DNA of 38,597 bases from Salinispora cortesiana (GTDB lineage: Bacteria > Actinomycetota > Actinomycetes > Mycobacteriales > Micromonosporaceae), in assembly GCF_000484695.1 (NCBI RefSeq), contig NZ_AXVR01000046.1:1-38597 (forward strand), read 5' to 3'. Below the pieces are notes generated by a model. The model was not told where the DNA came from, did not search any database, and saw only the letters and a list, made by a program, of their open reading frames with translations. Shown here in pieces: positions 7,236 through 15,404 of this stretch. Each line of letters begins with the position of its first letter. The stretch's first letter is position 1. A program made the translations under genes and the position numbers.

Positions 7236-8630
7236 TCACCATGAGTCCTGGCCGATATCGGCAGCCCGGGTCTGCAGGATCGCCAACAAGGTCCGGGCCT
7301 GGACGTTGACGTAGCGGCTGTGCCCGGCCAGCCAGCTGAGCTGGCCCGGAGTGATCCAGTGGTAGCCGGGCGGCGCCTCGGTCGGCGTCGCCGCCTCGTC
7401 GGTGGCGACCACGAGGTAACGGCTCTCGGCATTACGGAAGCGACCGCCCTCCTCGGAATGTGTCGCCGCGTACCGGACCCACTCCGGAGGCGGATCCCGC
7501 ATCAGGTCAAGAAACGGGGGACGCTGCGCCGCAGCCACTCGGGTGTAGCTCGCTGGGACACACTGCACGGTCGGCGCCAGCTCCGCGGTGTCGAGGAAGC
7601 CCCCCTCCACCCGGGCGTGCACGAGAACGTGCGGTACCCCGGCGAAAGTCCGGTACGCAAAACCCACAATGCCCGGGGCCACCGGCTCGATCAGCGGCTG
7701 GCTCCAGCTCGAAACCTCTCGGTTCGCACCCTCAACAGTGACCGCTAACACCCGGAAGTGCCGCTGATCCGGACGGTAGATGCTGTGCTCGTCGCGGCAC
7801 CAGCCGGCTACCTGCGCCAGCGGCATACGGTGGGCCCACACCTCGTTGCTGGCCCGTTGACCGGTGAACCAGGAAGCCACCTCGGTGTCGGAGCAGATGG
7901 CGCCGTGCTCGGGATACGCCAGCGGTGCGCTCGCGAGCACTGTTCGCGAGTCCATGTTGACCACATTGTCCTGCTGGAGAAGCCAACCAAGCTGACCGAG
8001 CGTGAGCCAGCGGAAGCGCTCGTCAGCCGGTACCTCACCCGTTACCTCGACGATCATGTTGCGGTTGCGCTTGCGGTAGAACCAGGCGCCGTGCTCGGAC
8101 TGCAGGACATCGGTGAGCACCCGGCCTGGGGATGGATCAAGAAAGTGCTCCAGATACTTCACCGCCGTCCCGCCGTGCGCCTTCGTGTAGTTACTCCGGG
8201 TGGCCTGCACGGTGGGCGACAGCTGCACCAGGTTGGGGTTACCCGGCTCCGCCTTCGCCTGCATGAGGAAGTGCAGCGTTCCGCCGAACTCCTTCGCCAG
8301 GATCCCGAGGATGCCGATCTCCCGTTGCACGATAATCGGCTGTTGCCACTCGGTACCCACATCCGGTCGGACGACGTGCAGACCCTCCACCGTGAAGAAC
8401 CGTCCACTGCGGTGTCGCAGGTTCCCGGTTTCCGCCCGGAACGACCAGCCATCTAACTCCGCGAACGGGACCCGCCGCACCCGGGTGCGGCACGCTACCC
8501 GCTCGGCGGCGAGCCAGCCCAGCACGTCAGAGGTCGCGATCCCGGCGCCCTCGGTAGTGGCTGCCGAACGTGCGAGCCGCTCGGTAAGTGCGGTGCCGCA
8601 ACGCGGTTGAAGCAGTACGGCTGAGGTCAC
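7236..8630 (-). CDS. NDP-hexose 2,3-dehydratase (EvaA/TylX3/StaJ family), second copy
   Basis: 464 residues of the NDP-4-keto-6-deoxyhexose 2,3-dehydratase family, which removes the C2 hydroxyl to give a 3,4-diketo-2,6-dideoxy sugar. Two homologous halves are visible: WQQPIIVQREIGILGIL...LSPTVQATRSNYT, and later SQPLIEPVAPGIVGF...LAPTVQCVPASYT. Each half closes with a LTLGQLGWLL or ITPGQLSWLA repeat, as usual for the family. By eye it is roughly 60% identical over long stretches to the StaJ-like protein at 20317-21726. It stands alone, between the sulfotransferase operon (convergent) and the AraC-type gene, far from other sugar genes. Codon 295 is TTA. A StrR-type operator lies 220 bases upstream. 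It may be redundant with StaJ or belong to another deoxysugar pathway. Confidence 0.9.
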   Translation of the reverse strand: MTSAVLLQPRCGTALTERLARSAATTEGAGIATSDVLGWLAAERVACRTRVRRVPFAELDGWSFRAETGNLRHRSGRFFTVEGLHVVRPDVGTEWQQPIIVQREIGILGILAKEFGGTLHFLMQAKAEPGNPNLVQLSPTVQATRSNYTKAHGGTAVKYLEHFLDPSPGRVLTDVLQSEHGAWFYRKRNRNMIVEVTGEVPADERFRWLTLGQLGWLLQQDNVVNMDSRTVLASAPLAYPEHGAICSDTEVASWFTGQRASNEVWAHRMPLAQVAGWCRDEHSIYRPDQRHFRVLAVTVEGANREVSSWSQPLIEPVAPGIVGFAYRTFAGVPHVLVHARVEGGFLDTAELAPTVQCVPASYTRVAAAQRPPFLDLMRDPPPEWVRYAATHSEEGGRFRNAESRYLVVATDEAATPTEAPPGYHWITPGQLSWLAGHSRYVNVQARTLLAILQTRAADIGQDSW

Positions 8631-8852
8631 GGTCGATCACCACTTCCTGAGTGTGTGAACCGTTGGGGGGGGGCACCGGGAGCAGCGCTCGCCGCTCGGT
8701 TGGCGTCAGTCCGAAGCGCCCCGGCGCCGGTCCCGCCATGGTGCTCAGGGACCGCGCCGACGGGCATCCTCGACGTTGCCCCGGCCAGGGTCCCGCTGCC
8801 GCATCTGATCAGTTTCCTCGGGCTACATTCGGGACAGCCGACTGACCGGGGC

Positions 8853-8882
8853 GTTCAACCGCATTGGTGACGTCAGTCGAAC
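8853..8882. promoter_or_regulatory. Second StrR/NovG-type operator, upstream of the extra 2,3-dehydratase
   Basis: GTTCAACCG - 12 bases - CAGTCGAAC. The halves fit the GTTCRACTG / CRGTYGAAC consensus at 17 of 18 positions, but the spacer is 12 rather than 11 bases. It lies in the 357-base stretch (8631-8987) between the AraC-type gene and the 2,3-dehydratase, both on the minus strand, 222 bases upstream of the latter's ATG. The same stretch carries a run of nine G (8665-8673) and no gene I can support. Confidence 0.5.
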
Positions 8883-8987
8883 AGGCCGCGCGGCCGGAGG
8901 CGAACCCACAGGTCCGGGCAGCGTTCGTGCCAGCCCGTCAGTGCCGGTCTGCGGGGTGGGTCCGCGGAACGCACGAAGCTGGCTACG

Positions 8988-9800
8988 TCACGCGGATGAA
9001 GGACGGCCGGACCGGCACTTCGGTGTCTGCCGCGCCGTGGTGGCCGGGCACCCGCCGACTGCCGGGGCGGGTCGGGGCGTGAGTTCCGGTAGCGCGAGCA
9101 GCACAGGTGGGTCGATCGCCCGCCGCCGGCGCAGGCGGACCGCGGCACTGGTCACACCCTCCGCGTCGACCGTCACCAAGGGGTGCATACCGATCAGGGC
9201 GGTGCGACGGCGGGCTTCGGTGCTGACCCCATCGGCCACCGCCACCGCGTGCACGAACCAGGTGCCGTCGGGTACGTACGGCAGGTGGTAACAGGTTGGA
9301 CGGCCGCCCGGCACGTCAACGACCATCGACGAGACGGCGTGGTGCTGCACGATCCGGGTCGGGAACGCGCCCAGATACACCTGGGCGTTACCGTGCCCTT
9401 CCGGCAGGCTGATCGTCCCGGCGATCGCCCCAGAGCCGGCGCGGGTAGCCGGCGACAGGCCGGGCAACTCGGTCGCACCGGTGGGCGAAAGACGACGGAA
9501 GCGGCCGGGTGAGACCCCGACACTGGATGTGAAGCAATTACTGAAGGAGCCGAGACTGCTGTACCCCACCAGCACAGAAACATCCGTTATCCGCAGTGGG
9601 GTCTCGAGGAGAAGACGCTTGGCCTGGTAAATCCGAATAGCGGCCAGGAACCGACCGGGAGTTATCCCGGTTATATCGCGAAAAAGCCGGGCAAAATAGA
9701 ACCGACTAAGCCCAGCGCTCTCTGCGATCTCAGTCAACGTCAGCGGCCTGTCGTAACGCTCCCAGAGATACTCGATTGCCCGTTCGACTGCACTGTCCAT
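8988..9800 (-). CDS. AraC-family regulator with N-terminal DNA-binding domain and a beta-rich C-terminal domain
   Basis: 270 residues. The AraC/XylS DNA-binding domain with two HTH motifs occupies the N-terminus (about residues 5-105: LTLTEIAESAGLSRFYFARLFRD, then ITDVSVLVGYSSLGSFSNCF and the VGVSPGRFR end). About 150 residues follow instead of preceding it, the reverse of most family members. This tail reads as short beta segments (AQVYLGAFPTRI, PTCYHLPYVPDGTWFVHAVAV), suggestive of a transthyretin/prealbumin-like ligand domain rather than the GyrI-like domain of Rob. The ATG at 9800 has GAGGTG just upstream. It is divergent from the SARP gene across a 740-base AT-richer region. Its effector is unknown. 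Confidence 0.85.
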   Translation of the reverse strand: MDSAVERAIEYLWERYDRPLTLTEIAESAGLSRFYFARLFRDITGITPGRFLAAIRIYQAKRLLLETPLRITDVSVLVGYSSLGSFSNCFTSSVGVSPGRFRRLSPTGATELPGLSPATRAGSGAIAGTISLPEGHGNAQVYLGAFPTRIVQHHAVSSMVVDVPGGRPTCYHLPYVPDGTWFVHAVAVADGVSTEARRRTALIGMHPLVTVDAEGVTSAAVRLRRRRAIDPPVLLALPELTPRPAPAVGGCPATTARQTPKCRSGRPSSA

Positions 9801-10540
9801 GCGCACCTCACTGCATCGTCGCAACCATCAGGGTGACCGACCTCCGTCGGGATCAACTCAAGCAGCACTGGGGACCGGGCCCGAGCCGGCAATCACCGAC
9901 AGCGAAAGGGGCGTAGCAATTTGTTGCTGGCAACACGCCGGCAGGATTCATCGCAGCATCAACGACCGCAACTGGCCACAGCCGACGCGCTCCGTTCCAG
10001 ACAGGTGCGACACCCAAGTAGCCGGAAAGCATGATTCAAGGCGTTAAAGACATGTTTACATCGGCTACGCCATGGGCACCCAGAACGTCAGCTGACCAGA
10101 AACCGGCAACCACCTCCCACTTTGAACCGCTACCCGAAAACGACAACCAGCCCTACCGACAGGTAGCCCAACCGCTCAGAAACACGTGACAAAACCGATG
10201 AAACCTCCACCGAAACCTACAAATACCTTTCTCACCTGGAACCGACATTTCTACCTTGTGAGCACCGAGTTAATCACCAGTTCCCTGGATCGCTGGATCA
10301 TGGCACAATATTACGCAATTACTGCGGCACCCAGTGACTGGATCGATGGGGGGAGAAAATAGAATACCTGGCCGCGCCCACCTGTCGCGCCCCTGAAAAT
10401 CATTTTCCAAGCCCGGTACGCGCATGCCACCGGACTCGCTTCATCAAACAATTCGGCTCCATTTATGTGTCAACCCAAGCCTGCCGCCAGGCCAACACAA
10501 AAGGCTTGACGTTGATAATCCGTTACACGGAGGAGATCGG
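9801..10540. promoter_or_regulatory. Long divergent regulatory region between the AraC-type and SARP genes
   Basis: 740 bases without a supportable gene, with visibly lower GC than the flanks (mainly 10020-10400). Elements seen: a 14-base palindrome TGTTGC-TG-GCAACA (9922-9935); an inverted repeat CTACC-GACA-GGTAG (10153-10166); four AAACC-like words about one helical turn apart (10192, 10201, 10213, 10222); and CTGGATC three times (10285, 10293, 10338). Helically phased direct repeats are the usual form of SARP binding sites, so autoregulation of the SARP gene is possible. Function of each element is inference. Confidence 0.4.
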
Positions 10541-11377
10541 GTGGAAAGGGACCAGACACTTTTAAGCTTCGGGCTGCTAGGCCCACTCTCGCTCCACTTC
10601 GGTCGCACGCCGGTGGAGACCAGCGCGCCCAAACAACGTCAAGTGCTCGCCCTACTCGCACTGAACGTCGGACGCGTCGTCACCGTGCCGACGCTCATCG
10701 AGGAACTGTGGGGAGACCGTCCACCACGAAGCCACGCCACAACCCTGCAGACATACATTCTGCAGCTGCGAAACGCACTCGCCACGGCCGGATACGGCAG
10801 CCCGGAAGCGCGGCAGATAATCGGCACCCGCCACAACGGCTACCTACTCGAGGGCATCGCCTGTGAAACAGATGTCGAAGATTACAGCCGCCACCTTGCC
10901 GCCGGTCGCACCGCGGCCGAGGCGGGCGACCAGCACCGAGCCTCGCAGGAGTTCAGCCGCGCACTCCAGGTCTGGCGCGGTTCAGCCTTGGTCGATGTCC
11001 GAATGGGCCCGATCCTGGAGATCGAAGCGGCGTCACTGGAGGAGAGCCGGCTCTGTGCGCTAGAACGCCGGATCGAAACGGACCTGGCCCTGGGGCGGCA
11101 CTCCGACCTGCTGGCCGAACTGACACTCGTCACCGCGCGGAACCCGATGAACGAAAACCTGTGCGCGCTACGAATGATGGCCATGTACCGTGCCGGTCAC
11201 GTTGGCCGCTCACTTCAGGCCTACCACCGCCTCCGTTCCATCCTCAACGAAGAGCTCGGCGTCGAACCAGGACCACGCGTACAGCGGCTCCTGGCCGCCA
11301 TCCTCGCGGGCGATCCGGGGCTGGAGGAGACGTCACCGCTATCGCCCCCCAGCCAATTCACGGTGCGCCATCCCTGA
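10541..11377 (+). CDS. SARP-family transcriptional activator
   Basis: 278 residues: an OmpR-type winged-helix domain (about 1-95, with the FGLLGPLSL start, KQRQVLALLALN and a VVTVPTLIEELWGDRPP helix pair), followed by a bacterial transcriptional activation domain (about 100-250; DVEDYSRHLAAGR, LREEL-like ends, LGVEPGPRVQRLL). This is the small one-piece SARP architecture of ActII-ORF4/RedD, which activate antibiotic clusters by binding direct repeats near -35 boxes. The GTG at 10541 has GGAGGAG seven bases upstream; an upstream extension would lack homology. Codon 8 is TTA (10562-10564), suggesting translation waits for the bldA tRNA. It is a plausible cluster activator given the absence of a LuxR-type StaR here, but which promoters it acts on is unknown. 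Confidence 0.9.
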   Translation: MERDQTLLSFGLLGPLSLHFGRTPVETSAPKQRQVLALLALNVGRVVTVPTLIEELWGDRPPRSHATTLQTYILQLRNALATAGYGSPEARQIIGTRHNGYLLEGIACETDVEDYSRHLAAGRTAAEAGDQHRASQEFSRALQVWRGSALVDVRMGPILEIEAASLEESRLCALERRIETDLALGRHSDLLAELTLVTARNPMNENLCALRMMAMYRAGHVGRSLQAYHRLRSILNEELGVEPGPRVQRLLAAILAGDPGLEETSPLSPPSQFTVRHP

Positions 11378-11623
11378 CCCCGGCCAGACTGCCAGAAGGG
11401 CGCTTTTCTACCCCTTGCGGAGTTCGTCTTTGCCGACCTTGTCCATGCCGGGCAGCCCGGACAGACCTGCCTACCACACAATCGCGTGAACACCGTGACG
11501 GAAACAGCGAAAGCTGCCCCACCGGTGTGGAAATCTCGGCGGCCGACCACGCATCGAGGGAGGTCAACGAACCGGCCAGGAATCGAATACGAGCACCGAT
11601 GCGGAGACACCGAGGAGAATAAG

Positions 11624-12400
11624 ATGCGAAAGGTTGTTTCGCGAGATGGCACCACGATCGCGTACGAGCGGGCCGGCACAGGGCCGCCGATTGTGCTCCT
11701 GAACGGCGCGTTTCGCGACCACACGATTTTCGACGCGCTCGTCCCGGAGCTGACAGCGCACTGCACCACCTACGTCTACGACCGCCGAGGACGGGGGCAG
11801 AGCGGAGATTCCCCCCGATATGCCATCGAACGCGAAATTGAGGACCTCGCCGTCGTGATCGAGGAGGCGGGTGGCAACGCGGTGGTGTTCGCTGGTTCGT
11901 GCGGCGCGAACCTTGCGCTGGAGGCGGCCCTGGCGGGTACAGCGATCACCAAACTGGCCCTACACGAGCCGTACTTCCGGGTCGGCGCCCACCCGCGGCC
12001 GCCCCTTGATGCCGCCGACCGGCTGCGCGCGTTGGTCGCTGACGACCAACGCGGCGCGGCTGCGGAGTACTTCCTGAACGTGCTGATGGACCTACCCCCA
12101 ACGGCAATCGCCCAGTGGCGGCAAGGCCCGCTCTGGGCAACGAACGAAGCGAATGCGCACACGCTCGCCTATGACGCCACTCTTTGTGGGGACTACACGC
12201 TCCCGGTCGATCGGCTGGCCGCCCTGCGGACTCCCGCGCTGGTGGTCAACAGCGACGGCACCAGCGACTGGCTGCGTGCCGCGGCCCAGGCGACGGCAGC
12301 AGCCCTGCCGAACGGCTCGGGAAGGGAACTTCCCGGCTCCTGGCACCGGATCGAGATGGAGGTGCTTGGCCGGGTCCTGGTCGAGTTCGCCACGACCTGA
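11624..12400 (+). CDS. Alpha/beta-fold hydrolase
   Basis: 258 residues of the alpha/beta hydrolase fold: oxyanion region IVLLNGAFRD, RGRGQSGD after the first helix, nucleophile elbow FAGSCGANLAL (the GxSxG consensus reads AGSCG, with serine kept), and a late histidine in LPGSWHRIE. Members hydrolyse esters, amides or lactones, or act as cofactor-free enzymes. The ATG at 11624 has GAGGAGAA upstream; 246 bases separate it from the SARP gene, so it may have its own promoter. The VOC gene follows after 33 bases and the ABC exporter after that, suggesting a resistance/modification operon. The substrate is not predictable. Confidence 0.85.
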   Translation: MRKVVSRDGTTIAYERAGTGPPIVLLNGAFRDHTIFDALVPELTAHCTTYVYDRRGRGQSGDSPRYAIEREIEDLAVVIEEAGGNAVVFAGSCGANLALEAALAGTAITKLALHEPYFRVGAHPRPPLDAADRLRALVADDQRGAAAEYFLNVLMDLPPTAIAQWRQGPLWATNEANAHTLAYDATLCGDYTLPVDRLAALRTPALVVNSDGTSDWLRAAAQATAAALPNGSGRELPGSWHRIEMEVLGRVLVEFATT

Positions 12401-12433
12401 GACCCACCCACCACCATCGGAAGGAGCAATCGG

Positions 12434-13060
12434 ATGAGCACGCGCGAACCGGAGGCAGCTGACATGCCGGTCAACCACAATTCGTCCCAGGTCCATCAGG
12501 AATCAAGAAGCGCCGGTGGGCCCGCCGTTCATAGTATGAAGCACATGGGAGTCAAGGTTGCGCAGCGCTTCGTCGCCGTAGACAACCATGAACGTGCGCT
12601 CACCTTCTACCGGGATGTTCTCGGCCTTGAGGTTCACCAAGACCACACATTCGAGGGATTGCGCTGGATTGCCCTTGGTTCGTCCGGGCAGCCCGATGCC
12701 GACATCGTTCTGCAGTCCCTGGTCGTCTACCCGGAAACCTCCCCCACCGACCAGCATGCCCTGGCAGAGCTGCTGGCGAAGGGCCTGCTGCCCGGTCTGG
12801 TCTTCCGCACCGAGGACTGTGACGCGACCTTCGAGCACCTTCGCGCCGGGGGCGCAACGGTGATCCAAGAGCCGACTGACCAGCCCTGGGGTGTTCGGGA
12901 CTGCGCATTCCGCGACCCGGCCGGCAACGCGCTGCGATTCTCCCAGTTCCGCCGCCCGGAAAGAGACACCGGCGACGGGGGCGGCTCCGGGGATCCCCCA
13001 TTTCCCAACCATCGGCCTCTTCAGGACGGAACGGATGATCGAAGCCAAGAACCTGACTAA
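12434..13060 (+). CDS. VOC-superfamily (glyoxalase/bleomycin-resistance-like) protein
   Basis: 208 residues with one VOC module pair at about 40-175: RFVAVDNHERALTFYRDVLGLEV, then GLVFRTEDCDATFEHLRAGGATVIQEP and the closing FRDPAGNALRFSQF. The glutamate usually found in the closing strand (N-x-LEL) is arginine here, so the common metal site is incomplete; this fits drug-binding resistance-type members better than glyoxalase I. GGAAGGAG precedes the ATG. An additional 35 low-complexity residues precede the domain, and internal ATGs exist. The end overlaps the ABC ATPase start by 26 bases, placing it in the exporter operon and hinting at a self-protection role (inference). Confidence 0.8.
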   Translation: MSTREPEAADMPVNHNSSQVHQESRSAGGPAVHSMKHMGVKVAQRFVAVDNHERALTFYRDVLGLEVHQDHTFEGLRWIALGSSGQPDADIVLQSLVVYPETSPTDQHALAELLAKGLLPGLVFRTEDCDATFEHLRAGGATVIQEPTDQPWGVRDCAFRDPAGNALRFSQFRRPERDTGDGGGSGDPPFPNHRPLQDGTDDRSQEPD

Positions 13061-13985
13061 GCGCTACGGCGACAAGGTCGCCGTGAAGGATCTGTCCTTC
13101 ACGGTCGGGCCCGGCAAGGTAACCGGGTTCCTCGGCCCCAACGGCGCCGGCAAGTCAACGACCATGCGCCTGATACTCGGTCTCGACCATCCGGATCGCG
13201 GCACCGCAACAATCGACGGCAAACGATACCGGGAGCTGACCACCCCGCTCGCCGCGGTCGGCGCGCTCCTGGAGGCCAAAGCCGTGCACCCGGGCCGGAC
13301 CGCCTACAACCATCTGCTCTGCTTGGCCCAGTCACAGGGCATCAGCAAGAAGCGGATCTACGAGGTACTCGACCTGGTCGGGCTCAGCGAAGTGGCGCAC
13401 AAGCGGGCCGGCGGCTTCTCCCTCGGCATGGGGCAGCGGCTCGGGCTCGCCGCCGCCCTGCTCGGTGATCCAGCCGTGCTGGTGCTGGACGAACCGGTCA
13501 ACGGGCTTGATCCGGAGGGCATCCTCTGGATTCGCACCTTCATGCGGCAGCTGGCGGCCGAGGGCCGAACCGTCTTCGTCTCCAGCCACCTGATGAACGA
13601 AATGGCAGTGACTGCCGAGCACCTCATTATCATCGGCCGCGGCAGTCTGATCGCGGACTGCCCAACCCAGGAGTTCATCGAGCAGGGCAAGAAGCAGACG
13701 GTGCTCGTCCGCAGCCCGAACGCCGGCGAGTTGGCCGCGGCCATCACCCGGGCCGGCGGCGCGGTGACCCGCAACGACGACAACGAGCTGAGCGTTGAGG
13801 ACATGGACGCGACAAGGATCGGTGAGATCGCCTCGGCCGGTGGACACGTTCTACACGAGGTGGTCCCGCAACGCGGCACGCTGGAGGAGGCGTTCATGGC
13901 GCTGACCCGGGAGAGCGTGGAGTACGCCGGCACCGGCTCAACCCGGGAGGCCGACGCCCCGAAGTCCGGAGGGGGTGCCGAATGA
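13035..13985 (+). CDS. ABC exporter ATP-binding subunit (DrrA-like)
   Basis: 316 residues. Walker A GPNGAGKST at 34-42, signature region GGFSLGMGQRLGLA, Walker B VLVLDEPVNGLDPEG and the switch histidine in VFVSSHLMNE are all present. The last ~100 residues form the accessory domain typical of DrrA-type drug exporter ATPases. It starts inside the VOC gene and its TGA overlaps the permease ATG (ATGA), so it is coupled on both sides. Together with the permease it should make a two-plus-two complex in the cytoplasmic membrane for efflux. The exported compound may be a product of this locus. Confidence 0.92.
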   Translation: MIEAKNLTKRYGDKVAVKDLSFTVGPGKVTGFLGPNGAGKSTTMRLILGLDHPDRGTATIDGKRYRELTTPLAAVGALLEAKAVHPGRTAYNHLLCLAQSQGISKKRIYEVLDLVGLSEVAHKRAGGFSLGMGQRLGLAAALLGDPAVLVLDEPVNGLDPEGILWIRTFMRQLAAEGRTVFVSSHLMNEMAVTAEHLIIIGRGSLIADCPTQEFIEQGKKQTVLVRSPNAGELAAAITRAGGAVTRNDDNELSVEDMDATRIGEIASAGGHVLHEVVPQRGTLEEAFMALTRESVEYAGTGSTREADAPKSGGGAE

Positions 13986-14812
13986 CCGCGACCGCCGCCC
14001 GCCCCACCGCCAGCACGGTGGCCAGCCGCGCCAGCTTCGGTGGCCTGCTGCACTCCGAGTGGACAAAGCTCCGATCGGTCCGTTCGACCGGCTGGTCGCT
14101 CGGACTACTCGCGTTGCTGTATCCATCCTTCACCGCGCTACTCGTCGGCTTGACCGTCGCTAACTGGGACCAAACGGCGGCGAGCGACCGCAGCCTGATC
14201 GCCAGTGATCCGACGGCTGTCATCCTCGGCAGCGGCTTCCTGATCAGCCAACCAGCCATCTGCGTCCTGGGCGTCATGGTCATCGCGTCGGAGTACTCCA
14301 CCGGCATGATCCGGGCCAGCCTGCTGGCGAAGCCCCGCCGGCTGTCCATGCTCGCCGCCAAGGGTGCGGTGCTGAGCCTGGTGGTCCTGGCAGTGAGCCT
14401 GGTGGCGGCGTTCGTCTCGTTCTTCATCGGCGCGGCGATGCTGAGCGAGAAGGTTGCGGCATCCCTGGGCGACCCCGGTGCCCTGCGGGCGGTGGTGGGT
14501 ACCGGCCTCTACCTGGCGATGCTCAGCCTGTTCTCCCTCGCTATCGGTGCCATCGTGCGGCGTACCGCGGCCGGGATCACCAGCGTGATCATGTTTGTGC
14601 TTGTGCTCGCTCCCCTGGTGCAGCTACTGCCCGGCAAATTCGGCGAGTACGCCCATGCCTACCTGCCGACCGAGGCCGGACTCCTGATCGGCCAGGCCAT
14701 CCAGCACGAGGGAGATCTTCTCACGCCCTGGCAGGGCTTCGGAGTGTTCGGCCTGTGGACCGCTGCCCTGCTGGTGCTCGCGGCCTTCCTCCTAAACCGC
14801 CGAGACGCCTGA
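13982..14812 (+). CDS. ABC-2 type exporter permease (DrrB-like partner)
   Basis: 276 residues with about six hydrophobic segments: near residues 40-60, 78-100 (FLISQPAICVLGVMVIASE), 135-158, 175-200, 205-222 and 250-270, typical of the ABC-2 permease fold. ASEYSTGMIRASL after the second segment is a motif of this family. It begins within the stop of the ATPase gene (ATGA at 13982). A perfect 16-base-pair hairpin follows 13 bases after its stop, ending the operon. Confidence 0.9.
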   Translation: MTATAARPTASTVASRASFGGLLHSEWTKLRSVRSTGWSLGLLALLYPSFTALLVGLTVANWDQTAASDRSLIASDPTAVILGSGFLISQPAICVLGVMVIASEYSTGMIRASLLAKPRRLSMLAAKGAVLSLVVLAVSLVAAFVSFFIGAAMLSEKVAASLGDPGALRAVVGTGLYLAMLSLFSLAIGAIVRRTAAGITSVIMFVLVLAPLVQLLPGKFGEYAHAYLPTEAGLLIGQAIQHEGDLLTPWQGFGVFGLWTAALLVLAAFLLNRRDA

Positions 14813-14824
14813 TCCACCCGCGTC

Positions 14825-14862
14825 GCCTCGGGCGCTCCCCGTCGCCGGGGAGCGCCCGAGGC
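14825..14862 (+). terminator. Intrinsic-type terminator hairpin after the ABC exporter genes
   Basis: A perfect inverted repeat with 16-base arms (GCCTCGGGCGCTCCCC at 14825-14840 and its complement at 14847-14862) and a six-base loop. No T-run follows, as is common in high-GC actinomycetes. It lies between the plus-strand exporter operon and the minus-strand DUF1801 gene and could act for both. Confidence 0.85.
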
Positions 14863-14921
14863 CGGACGGATTGGCTGGCGGTGCCAGCGGCCCGACGATG
14901 AGCTGGTGGCACCTGAGACAG

Positions 14922-15404
14922 TCAGCCCAGGGCAGCCCGCAGTAGCTTCTTGATCGTCGCCTCGGCCTTGTCGGTCAACTCGGCCAGGGCGAACGATGTC
15001 GCCCACAGGCCGTGCTCCTCGTCGAGCTTCGCCTCTGGAGTGAACCCGAACGTCGAGTACCGTTGCTTGTCTCCCTGCCCGCTGCGGAAGAAGCAGACCA
15101 CCTTTCCGCTCCGGGCATAGGCAGGCTGGCCGTACCACAGCTTCGGCGCCAGCTCGGGGGCGGTCTCGGTGACGATGGTGTGCAGGCGTTCGGCTATGGC
15201 ACGGTCTGGCTGCGCCATGTTGCTGATCTTTGCGAGGACGTCTCTCTCGTCGGCTGCCGCCTTGTTCGCGCTCTTGCTACGGCGAGCCTCCGACTTCAAC
15301 TCCGCCGCCCGGTCCTTGATGGCGGCGCGCTCGACCTCGGAAAGCCCTTTCTCCTGGGAATTTGCCTGCTTGCTTTCCTTGCTGGCTTTCGACGAAACGC
15401 TCAC
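14922..15404 (-). CDS. DUF1801-family protein with a lysine-rich N-terminus
   Basis: 160 residues. The C-terminal 100 carry the DUF1801 (YdhG-like) pattern: RLHTIVTETAPELAPKLWYGQPAYARSGKVVCFF, then STFGFTPEAKLDEE and a final AELTDKAEATIKKLLRAAL helix. The first 60 residues are charged and Ala/Lys-rich, probably disordered or coiled-coil. The start is GTG at 15404 with AGAGGAG about ten bases upstream. The family is common in actinomycetes as a single gene with no settled function; no link with the neighbouring pathways is evident. Confidence 0.8.
   Translation of the reverse strand: MSVSSKASKESKQANSQEKGLSEVERAAIKDRAAELKSEARRSKSANKAAADERDVLAKISNMAQPDRAIAERLHTIVTETAPELAPKLWYGQPAYARSGKVVCFFRSGQGDKQRYSTFGFTPEAKLDEEHGLWATSFALAELTDKAEATIKKLLRAALG

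Noticed and set aside
8665..8673. Run of nine G as a possible phase-variable tract
   Set aside because: It lies in non-coding DNA upstream of the 2,3-dehydratase, not within a frame or between promoter boxes I can identify; may also be a sequencing artefact.
9782..9790. A perfect StrR/NovG half-site (GTTCGACTG) at the start of the AraC-type gene
   Set aside because: No second half at the required distance, and it lies within codons 5-7 of the gene; probably chance.
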